Part shown: positions 10,460 through 22,330 of the stretch, piece after piece
How the letters are laid out: every line of letters begins with the position of its first letter
Position numbering within the stretch: position 1 is the stretch's first letter
Source of the DNA: Myxococcus sp. CA023
GTDB taxonomy: Bacteria; Myxococcota; Myxococcia; Myxococcales; Myxococcaceae
Assembly (NCBI RefSeq): GCF_010998615.1
Contig: NZ_JAAEAH010000007.1
Location: forward strand, 1-64,000
DNA length: 64,000 nt
Reading direction: 5' to 3'
Translations under genes and position numbers: made by a program
Notes under the pieces: generated by a model
Seen by the model: only the letters and a program-made list of their open reading frames with translations
Databases searched by the model: none
Told to the model about the DNA's origin: nothing

Positions 10460-11182
10460 TTACTGCTTCTTCGCCTTCGTGAAGTCATCCACGCGAGTGT
10501 CGTCCGGCACATCCAGCTTGAAGCTGTCCGCGTCGAGGCCCACGTTCGTCTTCAGGTTGAGGAAGGAGATGGTGTTCTCGCTGCCGTCCGGGTCCACCAC
10601 CGTGCTCTTGAGCACCTGGGCCGTGGACGGATCCACCTCCAGGCGCACCTGGCGGAAGCGCGGCTCGTTCTTCAGCGGATCCAACACCAGCAGCGTGCCC
10701 TTGCAGTCCTTGCAGGCGCCCTTGGTGATGTTGAACTCGTCCGCGAGCTTTCCCTGGCCGAAGAGGAACGTCACCGACGCGGAGAGCTGGCTGGTGTCCA
10801 CGTTGGCCACGGTGAGGCTCTGCGCCGCCGGGTCGTACGCGTACACCTTGTTGCCCGCCAGCACGAAGGTGCGCGGCGAGGGCTTCTGGTACTCCCAACG
10901 CATCAGGCCGGGCTTCTTGTACGTGACGGTGCCTTCGGACGTCTGCGTGCGCCGGAAAGTCTTGTACTTGTAGTCCTGGCGGAAGCCCGCGCGGAAGTCA
11001 CCGGTCTTCTCGTAGAAGGCCTGCATCCGGTCCACCAGGGACTTCACTTCCGGCGTCATGGGCTTCGCGGCGGCAGGGGCCGCGGGCGCGGCGGCCTGGA
11101 CCGTCGGAGCGGGCTTCACCGGGGTGGTGGCAGCGGAAGCAGGGGCGGACAGGAGCGTAGCGAGCAGGGCTTCGAAGAACAT
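10460..11182 (-). CDS. lolA: Outer-membrane lipoprotein carrier protein LolA
   Basis: Periplasmic chaperone that carries lipoproteins from LolCDE to the outer membrane. Signal peptide MFFEALLATLLSAPASA is followed by an Ala/Pro-rich spacer. The LolA core then shows FRQDYKYKTF, SEGTVTYKKPGLMRWEY and FVLAGNKVYAYDP, the half-barrel pattern of the family. ATG 11182 has a clear GGAGG seven bases upstream; longer in-frame extensions run into the neighbouring methyltransferase gene. 240 residues is normal. It precedes a lipoprotein gene in the same direction. Confidence 0.88.
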   Translation of the reverse strand: MFFEALLATLLSAPASAATTPVKPAPTVQAAAPAAPAAAKPMTPEVKSLVDRMQAFYEKTGDFRAGFRQDYKYKTFRRTQTSEGTVTYKKPGLMRWEYQKPSPRTFVLAGNKVYAYDPAAQSLTVANVDTSQLSASVTFLFGQGKLADEFNITKGACKDCKGTLLVLDPLKNEPRFRQVRLEVDPSTAQVLKSTVVDPDGSENTISFLNLKTNVGLDADSFKLDVPDDTRVDDFTKAKKQ

Positions 11183-11229
11183 GGCGTGCCTCCATCTAAA
11201 CCATCCCGACGGGGCCTGGGCCCCGGCAT

Positions 11230-11907
11230 TCATGGGGCCTTCTTGAACAGGCGCTTCCTCTGTTTGATGGCCAGCACGTAGAAGCGCTCGCGCAGGGCCT
11301 GGGCATCCTCGGGAGACAGGTCCCCCGACTGGCCCAGGTGCTCGTCCCGCCAGGCAATCGCCCGGCTGATGCAGGCGGACGCCGCGGCGGAGATGTTCAG
11401 GCTCTGGCTGAAACCCTTCATGGGGACCCAGAACGTGCCGTCCACGCCGGCCAGCACGTCCTCGCTCACGCCGCGCCGCTCGTTGCCGAACACCAGCGCC
11501 ATCTTCCCGTCGAAGCGCAGGGTGTAGAGGCTGGTGGCCCCCTCCTGGATGGCGGAGGCATACAGCGAGAAGCCACGGGACTTCAGGTGCTCGCGGCACT
11601 CGGCGAACGTCTTGTACAGCTTCACGTCCAGCCACTTGTCGCAGCCCTGGGCCACCCTCGAGTTGGGAACGAAGGGCGCTTCCGGGTTGATGATGATGTG
11701 GACTTCCTGAACGCCCATGGACTCGCAGGTGCGCAGCACCGCGGCCATGTTGAAGCTGTCCTCCAGCCGGTCCAGGACCACCGTGAAGTTGCGCGTCCGG
11801 TGACTGACGACGCGATCAATCTTCTCCTTGCGCACGTCGAGCAGGAACTGCTCCGGCTCGAACTGCTCCCGCTCGTAGCGCTCGTAGCGCGCACCACCAC
11901 CCGACAT
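11230..11907 (-). CDS. TrmH-family (SPOUT) RNA 2'-O-methyltransferase
   Basis: SAM-dependent ribose methyltransferase of the SpoU/TrmH group, closest in layout to the tRNA Gm18 enzyme. Three SPOUT motifs are visible: NMAAVLRTCESMGV, MALVFGNERRGVS and WVPMKGFSQSLNISAAAS. The basic C-terminal tail (KQRKRLFKKAP) fits RNA binding. ATG 11907 lies 4 bases beyond the obg stop, with GGAGG inside the end of obg. It is therefore translationally linked to the L21-L27-Obg group, a ribosome-related context. The exact RNA target is not determinable. Confidence 0.88.
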   Translation of the reverse strand: MSGGGARYERYEREQFEPEQFLLDVRKEKIDRVVSHRTRNFTVVLDRLEDSFNMAAVLRTCESMGVQEVHIIINPEAPFVPNSRVAQGCDKWLDVKLYKTFAECREHLKSRGFSLYASAIQEGATSLYTLRFDGKMALVFGNERRGVSEDVLAGVDGTFWVPMKGFSQSLNISAAASACISRAIAWRDEHLGQSGDLSPEDAQALRERFYVLAIKQRKRLFKKAP

Positions 11908-11911
11908 GGAC

Positions 11912-13492
<1,581 letters not shown>

Positions 13493-13510
13493 TCAAGGGC
13501 CAGCCAGCCG

Positions 13511-13786
13511 TCAGGCGCTCGCCTGCTCAGCGGCGGCCGGGTAGACCGAAACCTTCTTCCGGTCGCGGCCCAGGCGCTCGTACTTCACCACGCCGTCCAC
13601 CACCGAATAGAGGGTGAAGTCGCGGCCGAGCTTCACGTTGGCGCCGGCGTGGATGACCGTGCCCACCTGGCGAACGAGGATGCTGCCCGCCGACACCGTC
13701 TCACCGCCGTACACCTTCACGCCGCGATACTGCGGGTTGGAATCGCGACCGTTGCGCGAAGAACCCTGTCCTTTTTTATGAGCCAT
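13511..13786 (-). CDS. rpmA: 50S ribosomal protein L27
   Basis: Begins [20 protein letters not shown], the highly conserved N-terminus of L27 that reaches the peptidyl-transferase centre. The body includes [19 protein letters not shown]. At 91 residues it has the normal length plus a few extra Ala/Glu residues. It stands between rplU (39-base gap) and obg (126-base gap), the classical rplU-rpmA-obg order. Confidence 0.98.
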   Translation of the reverse strand: MAHKKGQGSSRNGRDSNPQYRGVKVYGGETVSAGSILVRQVGTVIHAGANVKLGRDFTLYSVVDGVVKYERLGRDRKKVSVYPAAAEQASA

Positions 13787-13825
13787 GACACCGTGCTCCT
13801 GAAGTTTGAGGTGAAACCGCCCGGA

Positions 13826-14134
13826 CTAACCGGCGATGGAGGTGACCTTCACCTCGGTGTACGGCTGACGGTGACCGCGGCGGCGGGTCCAGCCCTCCTT
13901 CTCCTTCCGGAAGTGGAGGACGCGGCGGTGCTTGTCCTGAGCCAGGACCTTGCCCACGACCTTCGCGCCAGCGACGGTCGGCTGGCCCACCTTCGGGCTC
14001 TCCGAACCACCGACCAGCAGAATCTCCGTGAAGGTCACTTCGGCCCCGACGTCGCCCGCGATCTTCTCGATCCGGACCACATCGCCCTCGGCGACGCGGT
14101 ACTGCTTCCCGCCCGTGCGAATCACTGCGTACAT
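13826..14134 (-). CDS. rplU: 50S ribosomal protein L21
   Basis: Begins [18 protein letters not shown], the canonical L21 start, so ATG 14134 is preferred over the in-frame TTG six bases upstream. It contains [20 protein letters not shown] near the C-terminus. It binds 23S rRNA in the 50S subunit. First gene of the leftward ribosomal/Obg operon; a candidate promoter and a leader hairpin lie upstream. Confidence 0.98.
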   Translation of the reverse strand: MYAVIRTGGKQYRVAEGDVVRIEKIAGDVGAEVTFTEILLVGGSESPKVGQPTVAGAKVVGKVLAQDKHRRVLHFRKEKEGWTRRRGHRQPYTEVKVTSIAG

Positions 14135-14155
14135 CGTCAAACCCCTGTCATCTGT

Positions 14156-14172
14156 CGGGTTGGGTCAACCCG
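14156..14172. promoter_or_regulatory. Inverted repeat in the rplU leader
   Basis: CGGGTT-gggtc-AACCCG, perfect 6-bp arms, 22 bases upstream of the rplU start and downstream of the candidate promoter. It would form a small hairpin in the L21 leader RNA. Leader structures that control rplU-rpmA are known in other bacteria, but no match to a known class is claimed. Confidence 0.4.
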
Positions 14173-14229
14173 TGGAATCGACCGCGCATTTCGGACGGGT
14201 GGACCATCCAATCGCGCCAAAGGCGGCGG

Positions 14230-14258
14230 GATTTACGGGAGATACCCTGGGGAGTCAA
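14230..14258 (-). promoter_or_regulatory. Candidate sigma70-type promoter for rplU-rpmA-obg
   Basis: On the minus strand TTGACT and TAAATC are separated by 17 bases, about 95 bases before the rplU start. The -35 is close to consensus; the -10 is weak. Confidence 0.4.
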
Positions 14259-14390
14259 GGTGGTTGAAGGATCAGACCGCCACTCCCTGGCCGTTTACTC
14301 GCCCCCTGGGTCAATGCTAACTCGGACTCTGGGCTTTCGGCCACCCTTTCGCGAGCCGGCCCGACAACCTCGTCCCGAGGGGGGACTACC

Positions 14391-14780
14391 ATGAAGAAGC
14401 TCCTGATCGGCCTCGTCGCCACCAGCTCTCTTGTTTTTAGCACCGGCTGTGGCGGTGGCGATGACGACCTTTGCGCAGACCTGTACAACAGCAGCAACGA
14501 GGTCGACAAAAAGGGTCGCGCCTGCGGAGTCACTGGACTGTCGGACAACGAGATGGACGCCGCCATCCAGCAGTGCAAGAGCGGCCTCGACAAGTGCACC
14601 GATAGCGACAAGGAGAAGATCGAGCGCGCCATCAAGTGCCTGGACGGTGTCAACACCTGCTCCGAAGGCAACGAGATGCAGTACTTTGGCGAGCTGCTCG
14701 GCTGTGCGGCACAGCTCTCCGGGATCAGTCAGGACTGCCGGACCGCTGTTACCGTGGAAGATCCGGACGAAGAGCCGTAA
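14391..14780 (+). CDS. Small cysteine-rich lipoprotein
   Basis: 129 residues beginning MKKLLIGLVATSSLVFSTGC, a clear lipoprotein signal with the acylated Cys at residue 20, followed by GGGDDD. The mature part is acidic and holds about eight further Cys (for example CKSGLDKC, CLDGVNTC, CAAQLSGISQDC), suggesting disulfide-bonded helices. No family recognised; such proteins are common in myxobacteria. It stands alone between divergent rplU and a convergent kinase gene. Confidence 0.8.
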   Translation: MKKLLIGLVATSSLVFSTGCGGGDDDLCADLYNSSNEVDKKGRACGVTGLSDNEMDAAIQQCKSGLDKCTDSDKEKIERAIKCLDGVNTCSEGNEMQYFGELLGCAAQLSGISQDCRTAVTVEDPDEEP

Positions 14781-14813
14781 TTTCGAGCGGCCTCCATCCC
14801 AAGAAACAGTCCT

Positions 14814-14846
14814 GGGCCCGGCTCCTTCTTCAAGGTGACCGGGCCC
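14814..14846. terminator. Hairpin between convergent lipoprotein and kinase genes
   Basis: GGGCCCGG / CCGGGCCC, perfect 8-bp arms around a 17-base loop that contains the kinase gene stop codon. Probable bidirectional terminator; no U-run is present on either strand. Confidence 0.5.
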
Positions 14847-16911
14847 TGTCATGTACGGCCGGCGCTAGCGCCCGCCCGCCCAGCACCCGGCGGAGCCTGC
14901 GGTAGCGCTGGAGCATGTCCACCTCCAGCGGCGCGAGCTTCAGCCCTCGTTCGTACTGTTCCAGCGCCTGGGAGAGCTGGCCGTCGCGCTCCAGCGCGCC
15001 ACCAGACTGGAAGTGGATCCGCGCCGTGCCCATGGCCTGCGGCCTGCGCGCCAGGAACTCGCGCCGCAGGGACTCCAACTGCTCGGCCGTGAGCCCCGCC
15101 TCCAGGCACTTCGCCACCCCGCGGTGATTGCCGCGCCAGGCATCGTAGAGGGCCCGCTGCACCGTGGCACCCAACGCCTCGGCCGCCACGCGGACGCGGA
15201 CGCGCAACGCATCCACCTGCGCGCGTTGGGGAGGCGTCAGCGAGTGCTGTTCCAGGGACTCCAGCGAGCGCCAGGCCTCGCGGGTCCGCAGGCGCACCGT
15301 GACCATGTCCGAGTCAGGCTCCAGCGCCAGCACCGCATACGCGTCCCCCGCCGAGCGCTGACGCCAGGCCTCCAGCAAGCGCGCCACGGCCGGGTCTTCC
15401 GTGGGCGGAACTTGCGGGACGGCACGTACCGGCTCGCCCTGGAGGAGCGCATCCACGGCGGCCTTGAGCACGGCGGTGGCCTCCACGAACTGGACGCCGA
15501 AGCCGGTGGGCATCCCCCAGACGCGCGCTTGCGCGGGCGGAACGAGCCGCACCACTTCACACATGACCGACAGGGGCCCGGACGCCAGCTCCAGCACCAC
15601 GGGCAGCCGCGAACACAACGGCGGCAGTACGCGCCCACCGTGAAGGAACAAGCCGCCCCGGGAGAGGCCACTGCCCCTGAGCCGCACAGGGCTTTCCCCT
15701 GGCCGTAGCACGACCTGCACCGGCACTTCCACGACGGAGGCCCGGGGCGCCGTCGGCACGGCGGGGGCAAGACGCCGCAGGGTCGTGCTCGCGAGCGAGG
15801 AAGGCACCTGCCCCGCCCACGCGTCCGCGCCAAGCCGCCCCCGCGACTGGCCTTCGGTGGGCATATCTGGCGCGACGGGCGCCCGCTCAAGCACCGCGAG
15901 TCCTCCGGGACTCGTCTTCCGCGCCGACACGCGCACGTGCTCGGCGAGCGCCACCTGCAACGCGTTCCGGAACGCCGCGATGGAGGCGTATCGGTCCTCG
16001 GGCTTCTTGGCCAGGGCGCGCAGGATGACGTGCTCCAACGCGGCGGACACGGCCGGGTACACGGAGCTGGGGGGCGGCGGTGGCCGCAGCTGATGGGCCA
16101 CCAGCTGCGCGGCCAGTCCCTCATCGTTGAAGGGAAGCCGGCCGGTGAGGAGCTGGTAGGCGATGACGCCCAGCGCATACAGGTCCGCGCGGCCATCCAC
16201 GCCGCGCCCCAGTGACTGCTCGGGGGCCATGTACTCGGGCGTCCCCACGATGATGCCCGCGTGCGTCTGGGGCATGTGCGCGTCCGCCAGCTTGGCGATG
16301 CCGAAGTCCAGCACCTTGACGAAGGGCGCGTTGCGCTTGCGCCGGACCAGGAAGATGTTGTCCGGCTTCAGGTCGCGGTGGACGATGCCTCGCGCATGCG
16401 CGGCATGGAGCGCGTCGCACACCTGCGACAGCACCGAGACGACCGCGCCCGCGGCCAGGGGCGTCCCCACCCACGCGGACAACGGAGCTCCATCCAGGAA
16501 CTCCATGATGAGGTAGGGGCGCGGCGGCGTGGCATCCATGTCGAAGATGCTGACGATGTTCTCGTGGCCGATGAGATTCACCGCCCGCGCCTCCGCATGG
16601 AAGCGCTGGACCAGCTCCGGGTACATCGTCAGGTGCGCGTGCAGCACCTTCACCGCGACCCGGCTGCCAATGGAGACGTGCTCGCCCAGGTAGACGGCCC
16701 CCATGCCGCCCCGGCCCAGGCGCCGCACCAGCCGGAAGCTGCCGCACCGGACGCCCACCAGAGGGTCCTGCGCCTCTACCACGGGGGCACACCTGGGACG
16801 CGCCGTTCCCCCGGCCCGCACGTCCGCGCGCACCAGCGTCGGACACGAGGCATCCGTCCCATGCCGCCGGCCACACGCCCCACACCCACTACCGCTGCTC
16901 ACCTCGGGCAT
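14830..16911 (-). CDS. Ser/Thr kinase with N-terminal Cys motif, PilZ-like and J-like C-terminal modules
   Basis: From ATG 16911 (GGGGAGG upstream) the protein opens with a small Cys/His cluster, CGACGRRHGTDASC. A complete Hanks kinase follows (LGRGGMGAVY, VAVKVLH, HRDLKPDNIFL, DFGIAK, GTPEYMAPEQ) at about residues 50-305. Residues about 394-490 resemble the PilZ-type domain of Myxococcus, with GLSRGGLFLHGG in place of the N/D-x-S-x-x-G motif. The next part (DAYAVLALEPDSD ... ALYDAWRGNHRG) looks like a degenerate J domain, ending in a TPR-like helix pair. In-frame GTG 16956 and ATG 16941 are alternative starts. The kinase is likely active; c-di-GMP binding is doubtful from the altered motif. 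Confidence 0.85.
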   Translation of the reverse strand: MPEVSSGSGCGACGRRHGTDASCPTLVRADVRAGGTARPRCAPVVEAQDPLVGVRCGSFRLVRRLGRGGMGAVYLGEHVSIGSRVAVKVLHAHLTMYPELVQRFHAEARAVNLIGHENIVSIFDMDATPPRPYLIMEFLDGAPLSAWVGTPLAAGAVVSVLSQVCDALHAAHARGIVHRDLKPDNIFLVRRKRNAPFVKVLDFGIAKLADAHMPQTHAGIIVGTPEYMAPEQSLGRGVDGRADLYALGVIAYQLLTGRLPFNDEGLAAQLVAHQLRPPPPPSSVYPAVSAALEHVILRALAKKPEDRYASIAAFRNALQVALAEHVRVSARKTSPGGLAVLERAPVAPDMPTEGQSRGRLGADAWAGQVPSSLASTTLRRLAPAVPTAPRASVVEVPVQVVLRPGESPVRLRGSGLSRGGLFLHGGRVLPPLCSRLPVVLELASGPLSVMCEVVRLVPPAQARVWGMPTGFGVQFVEATAVLKAAVDALLQGEPVRAVPQVPPTEDPAVARLLEAWRQRSAGDAYAVLALEPDSDMVTVRLRTREAWRSLESLEQHSLTPPQRAQVDALRVRVRVAAEALGATVQRALYDAWRGNHRGVAKCLEAGLTAEQLESLRREFLARRPQAMGTARIHFQSGGALERDGQLSQALEQYERGLKLAPLEVDMLQRYRRLRRVLGGRALAPAVHDRARSP

Positions 16912-17085
16912 CCGCCTCCCCCCAACCTGCCCGCCCAACATGGACTCCGGGAGCACTGACTTCCACAGGGAATGAGGGCGGATGTCCGCTGTTGCCGCAC
17001 CCTCGGAGCCACGGTCGCAGAACAGGGTCCTCTGGCGGACGCTGTGCGTGCCGACAATCCATCACGGTGGTTAGAGTGCGGCGCC

Positions 17086-18048
17086 ATGTCGCCAACCCAG
17101 CGCCGCATCCCCGTCGTCAACCTGTCCCATTACCGCTCGGGCACGCCCCATGAACGCGCCCGCTTCGTGCAGGTGTTCGGCGATGGCATCAAGGAGTTCG
17201 GCTTCGTCACGGTGGAAGGCCACGGCATCGACGACGGCCTCATCCGCCGCACGTACACGGACGTGGAGCGCTTCTTCGCCCTGCCCGAGGCCACCAAGGC
17301 CCAGTACGCCCAGGCGGGGCACGGCGGCCAGCGCGGCTACATCGGCTACGGTCAGGAGCACGCGAAGAACCGCCAGGTGGGAGACCTGAAGGAGTTCTGG
17401 CACGTGGGCCGCGAGCTGCCGCCTGACCACAAGTACCACGCGCTCTACGGCCCCAACGTGTGGCCCACCGAGGTGTCCACCTTCCGCGAGCACACGCTGT
17501 CGCTCTTCAACGCGCTGGATGGCGCGGCGGGCGTCATGCTCCAGGCGCTGGCCGAGTACTTCGGCGTGGCGCGCGACACCTTCAGCGGCATGGCCACGGA
17601 CGGCAACTCCGTGCTGCGGCTCATCCACTACCCACCGCTGAAGGAGCGCTTCATCCCCGGGGGCGTGCGCGCCGCCGAGCATGAGGACATCAACCTCATC
17701 ACCCTGCTCTGCGAGGGCACGGCGTCCGGCCTGGAGCTGCTCACCCGCGACGGGGAATGGCTGCCGGTGGACACGCTACGCGGACAGATTGTCGTCGACT
17801 CGGGCGACATGCTCAGCCGCGTGACGAACGAAATCATCCCCGCCACCACGCACCGGGTGGTGAACCCGCGCAGCAAGGAAGAGGACACGGTGCGCTACTC
17901 GATGCCCTTCTTCGTCCATCCCTACGCGGACTGCGTGCTCCAGGCGCTGCCCTGCACCCAGACGGCGGACACCCCGGCGCGCTATGCGCCCATCACCGCG
18001 GATGCCTTTCTCAAGCAGCGGCTGCGCGAGAATGGCTTGCTGAAGTAA
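17086..18048 (+). CDS. 2-oxoglutarate/Fe(II) oxygenase, isopenicillin N synthase family
   Basis: 320 residues with the DIOX_N region (IPVVNLSHY, FGFVTVEGHGID) and a 2OG-Fe(II) core. The iron facial triad is H-x-D in AEHEDINL (about residue 199) and His in TTHRVVNP (about residue 256). The 2OG-binding R-x-S is present as RYSMPF. All catalytic residues are therefore intact. Substrate unknown; relatives act on small molecules in natural-product, amino-acid or hormone metabolism. The next gene starts 6 bases after its stop, so the two are likely co-transcribed. Confidence 0.88.
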   Translation: MSPTQRRIPVVNLSHYRSGTPHERARFVQVFGDGIKEFGFVTVEGHGIDDGLIRRTYTDVERFFALPEATKAQYAQAGHGGQRGYIGYGQEHAKNRQVGDLKEFWHVGRELPPDHKYHALYGPNVWPTEVSTFREHTLSLFNALDGAAGVMLQALAEYFGVARDTFSGMATDGNSVLRLIHYPPLKERFIPGGVRAAEHEDINLITLLCEGTASGLELLTRDGEWLPVDTLRGQIVVDSGDMLSRVTNEIIPATTHRVVNPRSKEEDTVRYSMPFFVHPYADCVLQALPCTQTADTPARYAPITADAFLKQRLRENGLLK

Positions 18049-18054
18049 CGCACC

Positions 18055-19085
18055 GTGGACACGGCCACCGACCTCGTCGAACTGTTCGCCCTCCAGCCCC
18101 GTGTCTCGCTGGAGGACTACGCCTCTCCGGCAGCCTTCGCCGCGCGACACCGTGCGCTGGCGGCGAAGGTGGATGCCCTGCGCGCCCGGGATGCGTCAGG
18201 CCAGCCGCGCTATCCAGCGCTCGTCGTGTGGCCGGAGTCGGTGGGGGCACCGCTGCTGTTCCTGGGCCACATGCGCCGCGTGCGGCAAAGCACCTCACTC
18301 CAGGGTGCACTGAAACGCGTGCTCCTCTCCGAGGCCTGGGGGGTATGGAATGCCTGGAGCGACTTCCGGCCGCCGTCGCTGACGGAGTGCCTCTACGCCG
18401 CGCGAGCGCCCCTCGTGCACCGGACGCTGTGGAACACCTTCTCTGGCATCGCGCGGGATTTCGGCCTGTGGGTGGTGGCGGGCAGTGCGCTGCTGCCCGC
18501 CAGCCGTCGGGGGGAGGACTCGCCGGACTTCGAGCCCTTCAGCGCGCGCACCTACAACACCAGCTACACCTTCTCGCCCGAAGGCAACTGCGTCGCGGCC
18601 GCGCGCAAGGCCAACCTGGTGCCCTCCTGGGAGGACGGGCTGCACCTGAGCCCTGGCCGCCCGGAGGACCTGACCGTGCTCCAGACGCCCTTCGGAAAGC
18701 TGGCGACCCTCATCGGCTATGACGGCTTCGCCCAGCCGCATACCCGCGACGAGCCCTGGTTCGTCCCCTGCGCGCAGTACCTTGACGCCATGCGAGTGGA
18801 CGTCCTCGCCCATCCCGCCATCCACGCCGGGCCGTGGGCACGCTCTGCCCAAGGCGAGCGCTGGCGACACGAAGGCCTGCCCGCGCAGCTCCGCACGCTC
18901 CGGAACGTGCGCTACGTGGTGAGCGCGCAGCAGGTGGGCAGTCTGCTCGGCGGCACCTTCGAAGCTGCCTCACACATCCTGGAGCGCACGGCCTCCGGCG
19001 AGGTGCGCGTGCTCGCCCAGGCCCAGACGACGCAGGAGGAGGACGTGGTGCACGCCACCGTCCCCACCACGGCACCAGGCACGCC

Positions 19086-19089
<4 letters not shown>
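18055..19089 (+). CDS. Nitrilase-superfamily protein lacking the catalytic cysteine
   Basis: 344 residues, GTG start. The carbon-nitrogen hydrolase layout is visible. WPES supplies the usual Glu (about residue 61) and ARKANLVPS the usual Lys (about residue 185). The nucleophile motif, normally L-x-x-x-I-C-Y-D, reads [10 protein letters not shown], so the Cys is Gly (about residue 221). It cannot use the standard Cys-Glu-Lys chemistry unless another residue substitutes. It may be a binding or regulatory partner of the oxygenase 6 bases upstream. Its 3' end overlaps gatB (convergent) by 4 bases. Confidence 0.75.
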
Positions 19090-20525
<1,436 letters not shown>

Positions 20526-20557
20526 GGCGGTGTCACCAGGGCGGACGCTCGCGGGCC

Positions 20558-22018
20558 CTACAGGGGCGCGGAGCGGCGGAAGAAGTCGTGCTCGCGCTCG
20601 TAGGCGCGGGCAATGCGCAGCAGGCCAGCCTCGTCAAAGGGCCGTCCCAGAATCTGCAGGCCCACCGGCAAGCCCGCCTTCGTGAAGCCGCAGGGCACCG
20701 ACAGGCCAGGCAGTCCCGCCAGGTTGCAAGGCAGCGTGTAGATGTCCATGAGGTACATGGACAGCGGGTCCTCTACCTTCTCACCCAGCTTGAAGGCCGG
20801 CACCGGCGAGGTGGGCGACACCAGCGCGTCCACCTGCTGGAAGGCCCGCGTGAAGTCCTCGCGGATGAGCGTGCGAACCTTCTGCGCACGCAGGTAGTGG
20901 GCGTCGTAGTAGCCGGACGACAGCGCGAAGGTCCCCAGCATGATGCGGCGCTTCACCTCCGCGCCGAAGCCCTGCTCCCGCGTCAGCGCGTACACGTCCC
21001 GCAGGCTGCGCGCGTCCTTCGCCCGCAGGCCGAAGCGCACGCCATCGTAGCGAGCCAGGTTGCTGGACGCCTCCGCGGGCGCGATGAGGTAGTACGTCGC
21101 CAGCGCGTACTTCGTGTGGGGCAGCGACACGTCCACCAGCGTCGCGCCCAGACGCTCGTACTCGCGCAGGGCCTCGCGCACCGCGGCCTCCACCTCCGGG
21201 TCCATGCCCTCGGTGAAGTACTCGCGCGGAACGCCCAGCTTCAGGCCCCGCACGCCGGCCTCCAGGTCCGCCGAATAATCCGGCACGGGCGCGTCCGCGG
21301 ACGTGGCGTCCTGCGCATCCGGCCGCGCAATCACCTGGAGCAGCGCCGCCGCGTCCGCCACCGTGCGCGTCATGGGGCCCGGCTGGTCCAACGACGAAGC
21401 GAAGGCGATGACGCCAAAGCGCGACACCCGGCCGTAGGTGGGCTTCAGCCCCACGGTGTTGGTGAGCGCCGCGGGCTGGCGGATGGAGCCGCCCGTGTCC
21501 GTTCCCAGCGCGCCGAAGACCTCGCGCGCGGCCACCGCCGCCGCCGAGCCACCAGACGAGCCGCCCGGCGTGCGCGACACATCCCACGGGTTGTGGCTGG
21601 GGAAGAAGGCGCTGGATTCGTTGGATGAGCCCATCGCGAACTCATCCATGTTCAGCTTGCCCACCAGCGGCAGGCCCGCCTCCTTCAGCAGGCGCACCAC
21701 CGTGGCGTCATAGGGCGGAACGAAGCCCTCCAGGATGCGCGAGCCGGCGGTGGTCTCCACGCCCTCGGTGAGGAAGATGTCCTTGAGCCCCAACGGCACG
21801 CCGTCCAGGGTACTGGCGGGGCTGCCCGACTTGCGGCGCACGTCACTGGCGCGAGCGGCGGCCAGGGCACCGGCTTCATCCACGCGCAAGAAGGCGCGCA
21901 CCTTCGGGTCCACCTGCTGGATGCGCGTCAGGCTCGCGCGGGTGGCCTCCTCGGAGGAGACCTCCCCCGCGGCCAGCTTCGCGGCCAGCTCCAGCATCGT
22001 GAGGTCCGTGAGCTGCAT
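20558..22018 (-). CDS. gatA: Asp-tRNA(Asn)/Glu-tRNA(Gln) amidotransferase subunit A
   Basis: Amidase-signature subunit that releases ammonia from glutamine. The Ser-cisSer-Lys triad is present in [10 protein letters not shown] (Lys), [16 protein letters not shown] (cis-Ser) and [12 protein letters not shown] (Ser nucleophile). 486 residues, full length. Gaps to gatC (18 bases) and gatB (32 bases) fit one operon. Confidence 0.97.
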   Translation of the reverse strand: MQLTDLTMLELAAKLAAGEVSSEEATRASLTRIQQVDPKVRAFLRVDEAGALAAARASDVRRKSGSPASTLDGVPLGLKDIFLTEGVETTAGSRILEGFVPPYDATVVRLLKEAGLPLVGKLNMDEFAMGSSNESSAFFPSHNPWDVSRTPGGSSGGSAAAVAAREVFGALGTDTGGSIRQPAALTNTVGLKPTYGRVSRFGVIAFASSLDQPGPMTRTVADAAALLQVIARPDAQDATSADAPVPDYSADLEAGVRGLKLGVPREYFTEGMDPEVEAAVREALREYERLGATLVDVSLPHTKYALATYYLIAPAEASSNLARYDGVRFGLRAKDARSLRDVYALTREQGFGAEVKRRIMLGTFALSSGYYDAHYLRAQKVRTLIREDFTRAFQQVDALVSPTSPVPAFKLGEKVEDPLSMYLMDIYTLPCNLAGLPGLSVPCGFTKAGLPVGLQILGRPFDEAGLLRIARAYEREHDFFRRSAPL

Positions 22019-22036
22019 GGCGTGGAACCTCCGGGA

Positions 22037-22324
22037 CTACTCGATGATTTTCGGCACGGCGAAGGACGTGTCCGACTTCGCCGGCGCGTTGGCCAGGGAC
22101 TTCTCTGGCGGCAGGGACGGCCGCGTCACGTCCTCACGCAACCGTGAGGACGTGAGCGTGGCGTGGGAAGTGGGCTCCACGGCCTCCACGTCGAGCGACT
22201 GGAGCTGCTCCACCGCGTCCAGCACCGCGGACAGCTGGGTGGTGAAGCGCTGCTCCTCTTCCGGAGTCAGCGACAGCCGCGCCAGTGTGGCCACATGGCG
22301 CACCTGCTCGAGCGTGAGCGCCAC
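22037..22324 (-). CDS. gatC: Asp-tRNA(Asn)/Glu-tRNA(Gln) amidotransferase subunit C
   Basis: 95 residues, GTG start. MALTLEQVRHVATLARLSLT and the LDAVEQLQSLDVEAVEPTSH pattern are typical of GatC, which tethers GatA to GatB. It lies 6 bases after the zinc-ribbon gene. The codons for residues 57-66 form a perfect 12-bp inverted repeat, described separately. Confidence 0.93.
   Translation of the reverse strand: MALTLEQVRHVATLARLSLTPEEEQRFTTQLSAVLDAVEQLQSLDVEAVEPTSHATLTSSRLREDVTRPSLPPEKSLANAPAKSDTSFAVPKIIE
22127..22154. repeat. Perfect 12-bp stem inside gatC
   Basis: CACGTCCTCACG-caac-CGTGAGGACGTG: 12-bp arms and a 4-base loop entirely within gatC coding sequence. It could be an RNA hairpin affecting gatC/gatA expression, or a protein-binding palindrome. 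Confidence 0.8.
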
Positions 22325-22330
22325 GGTGGC

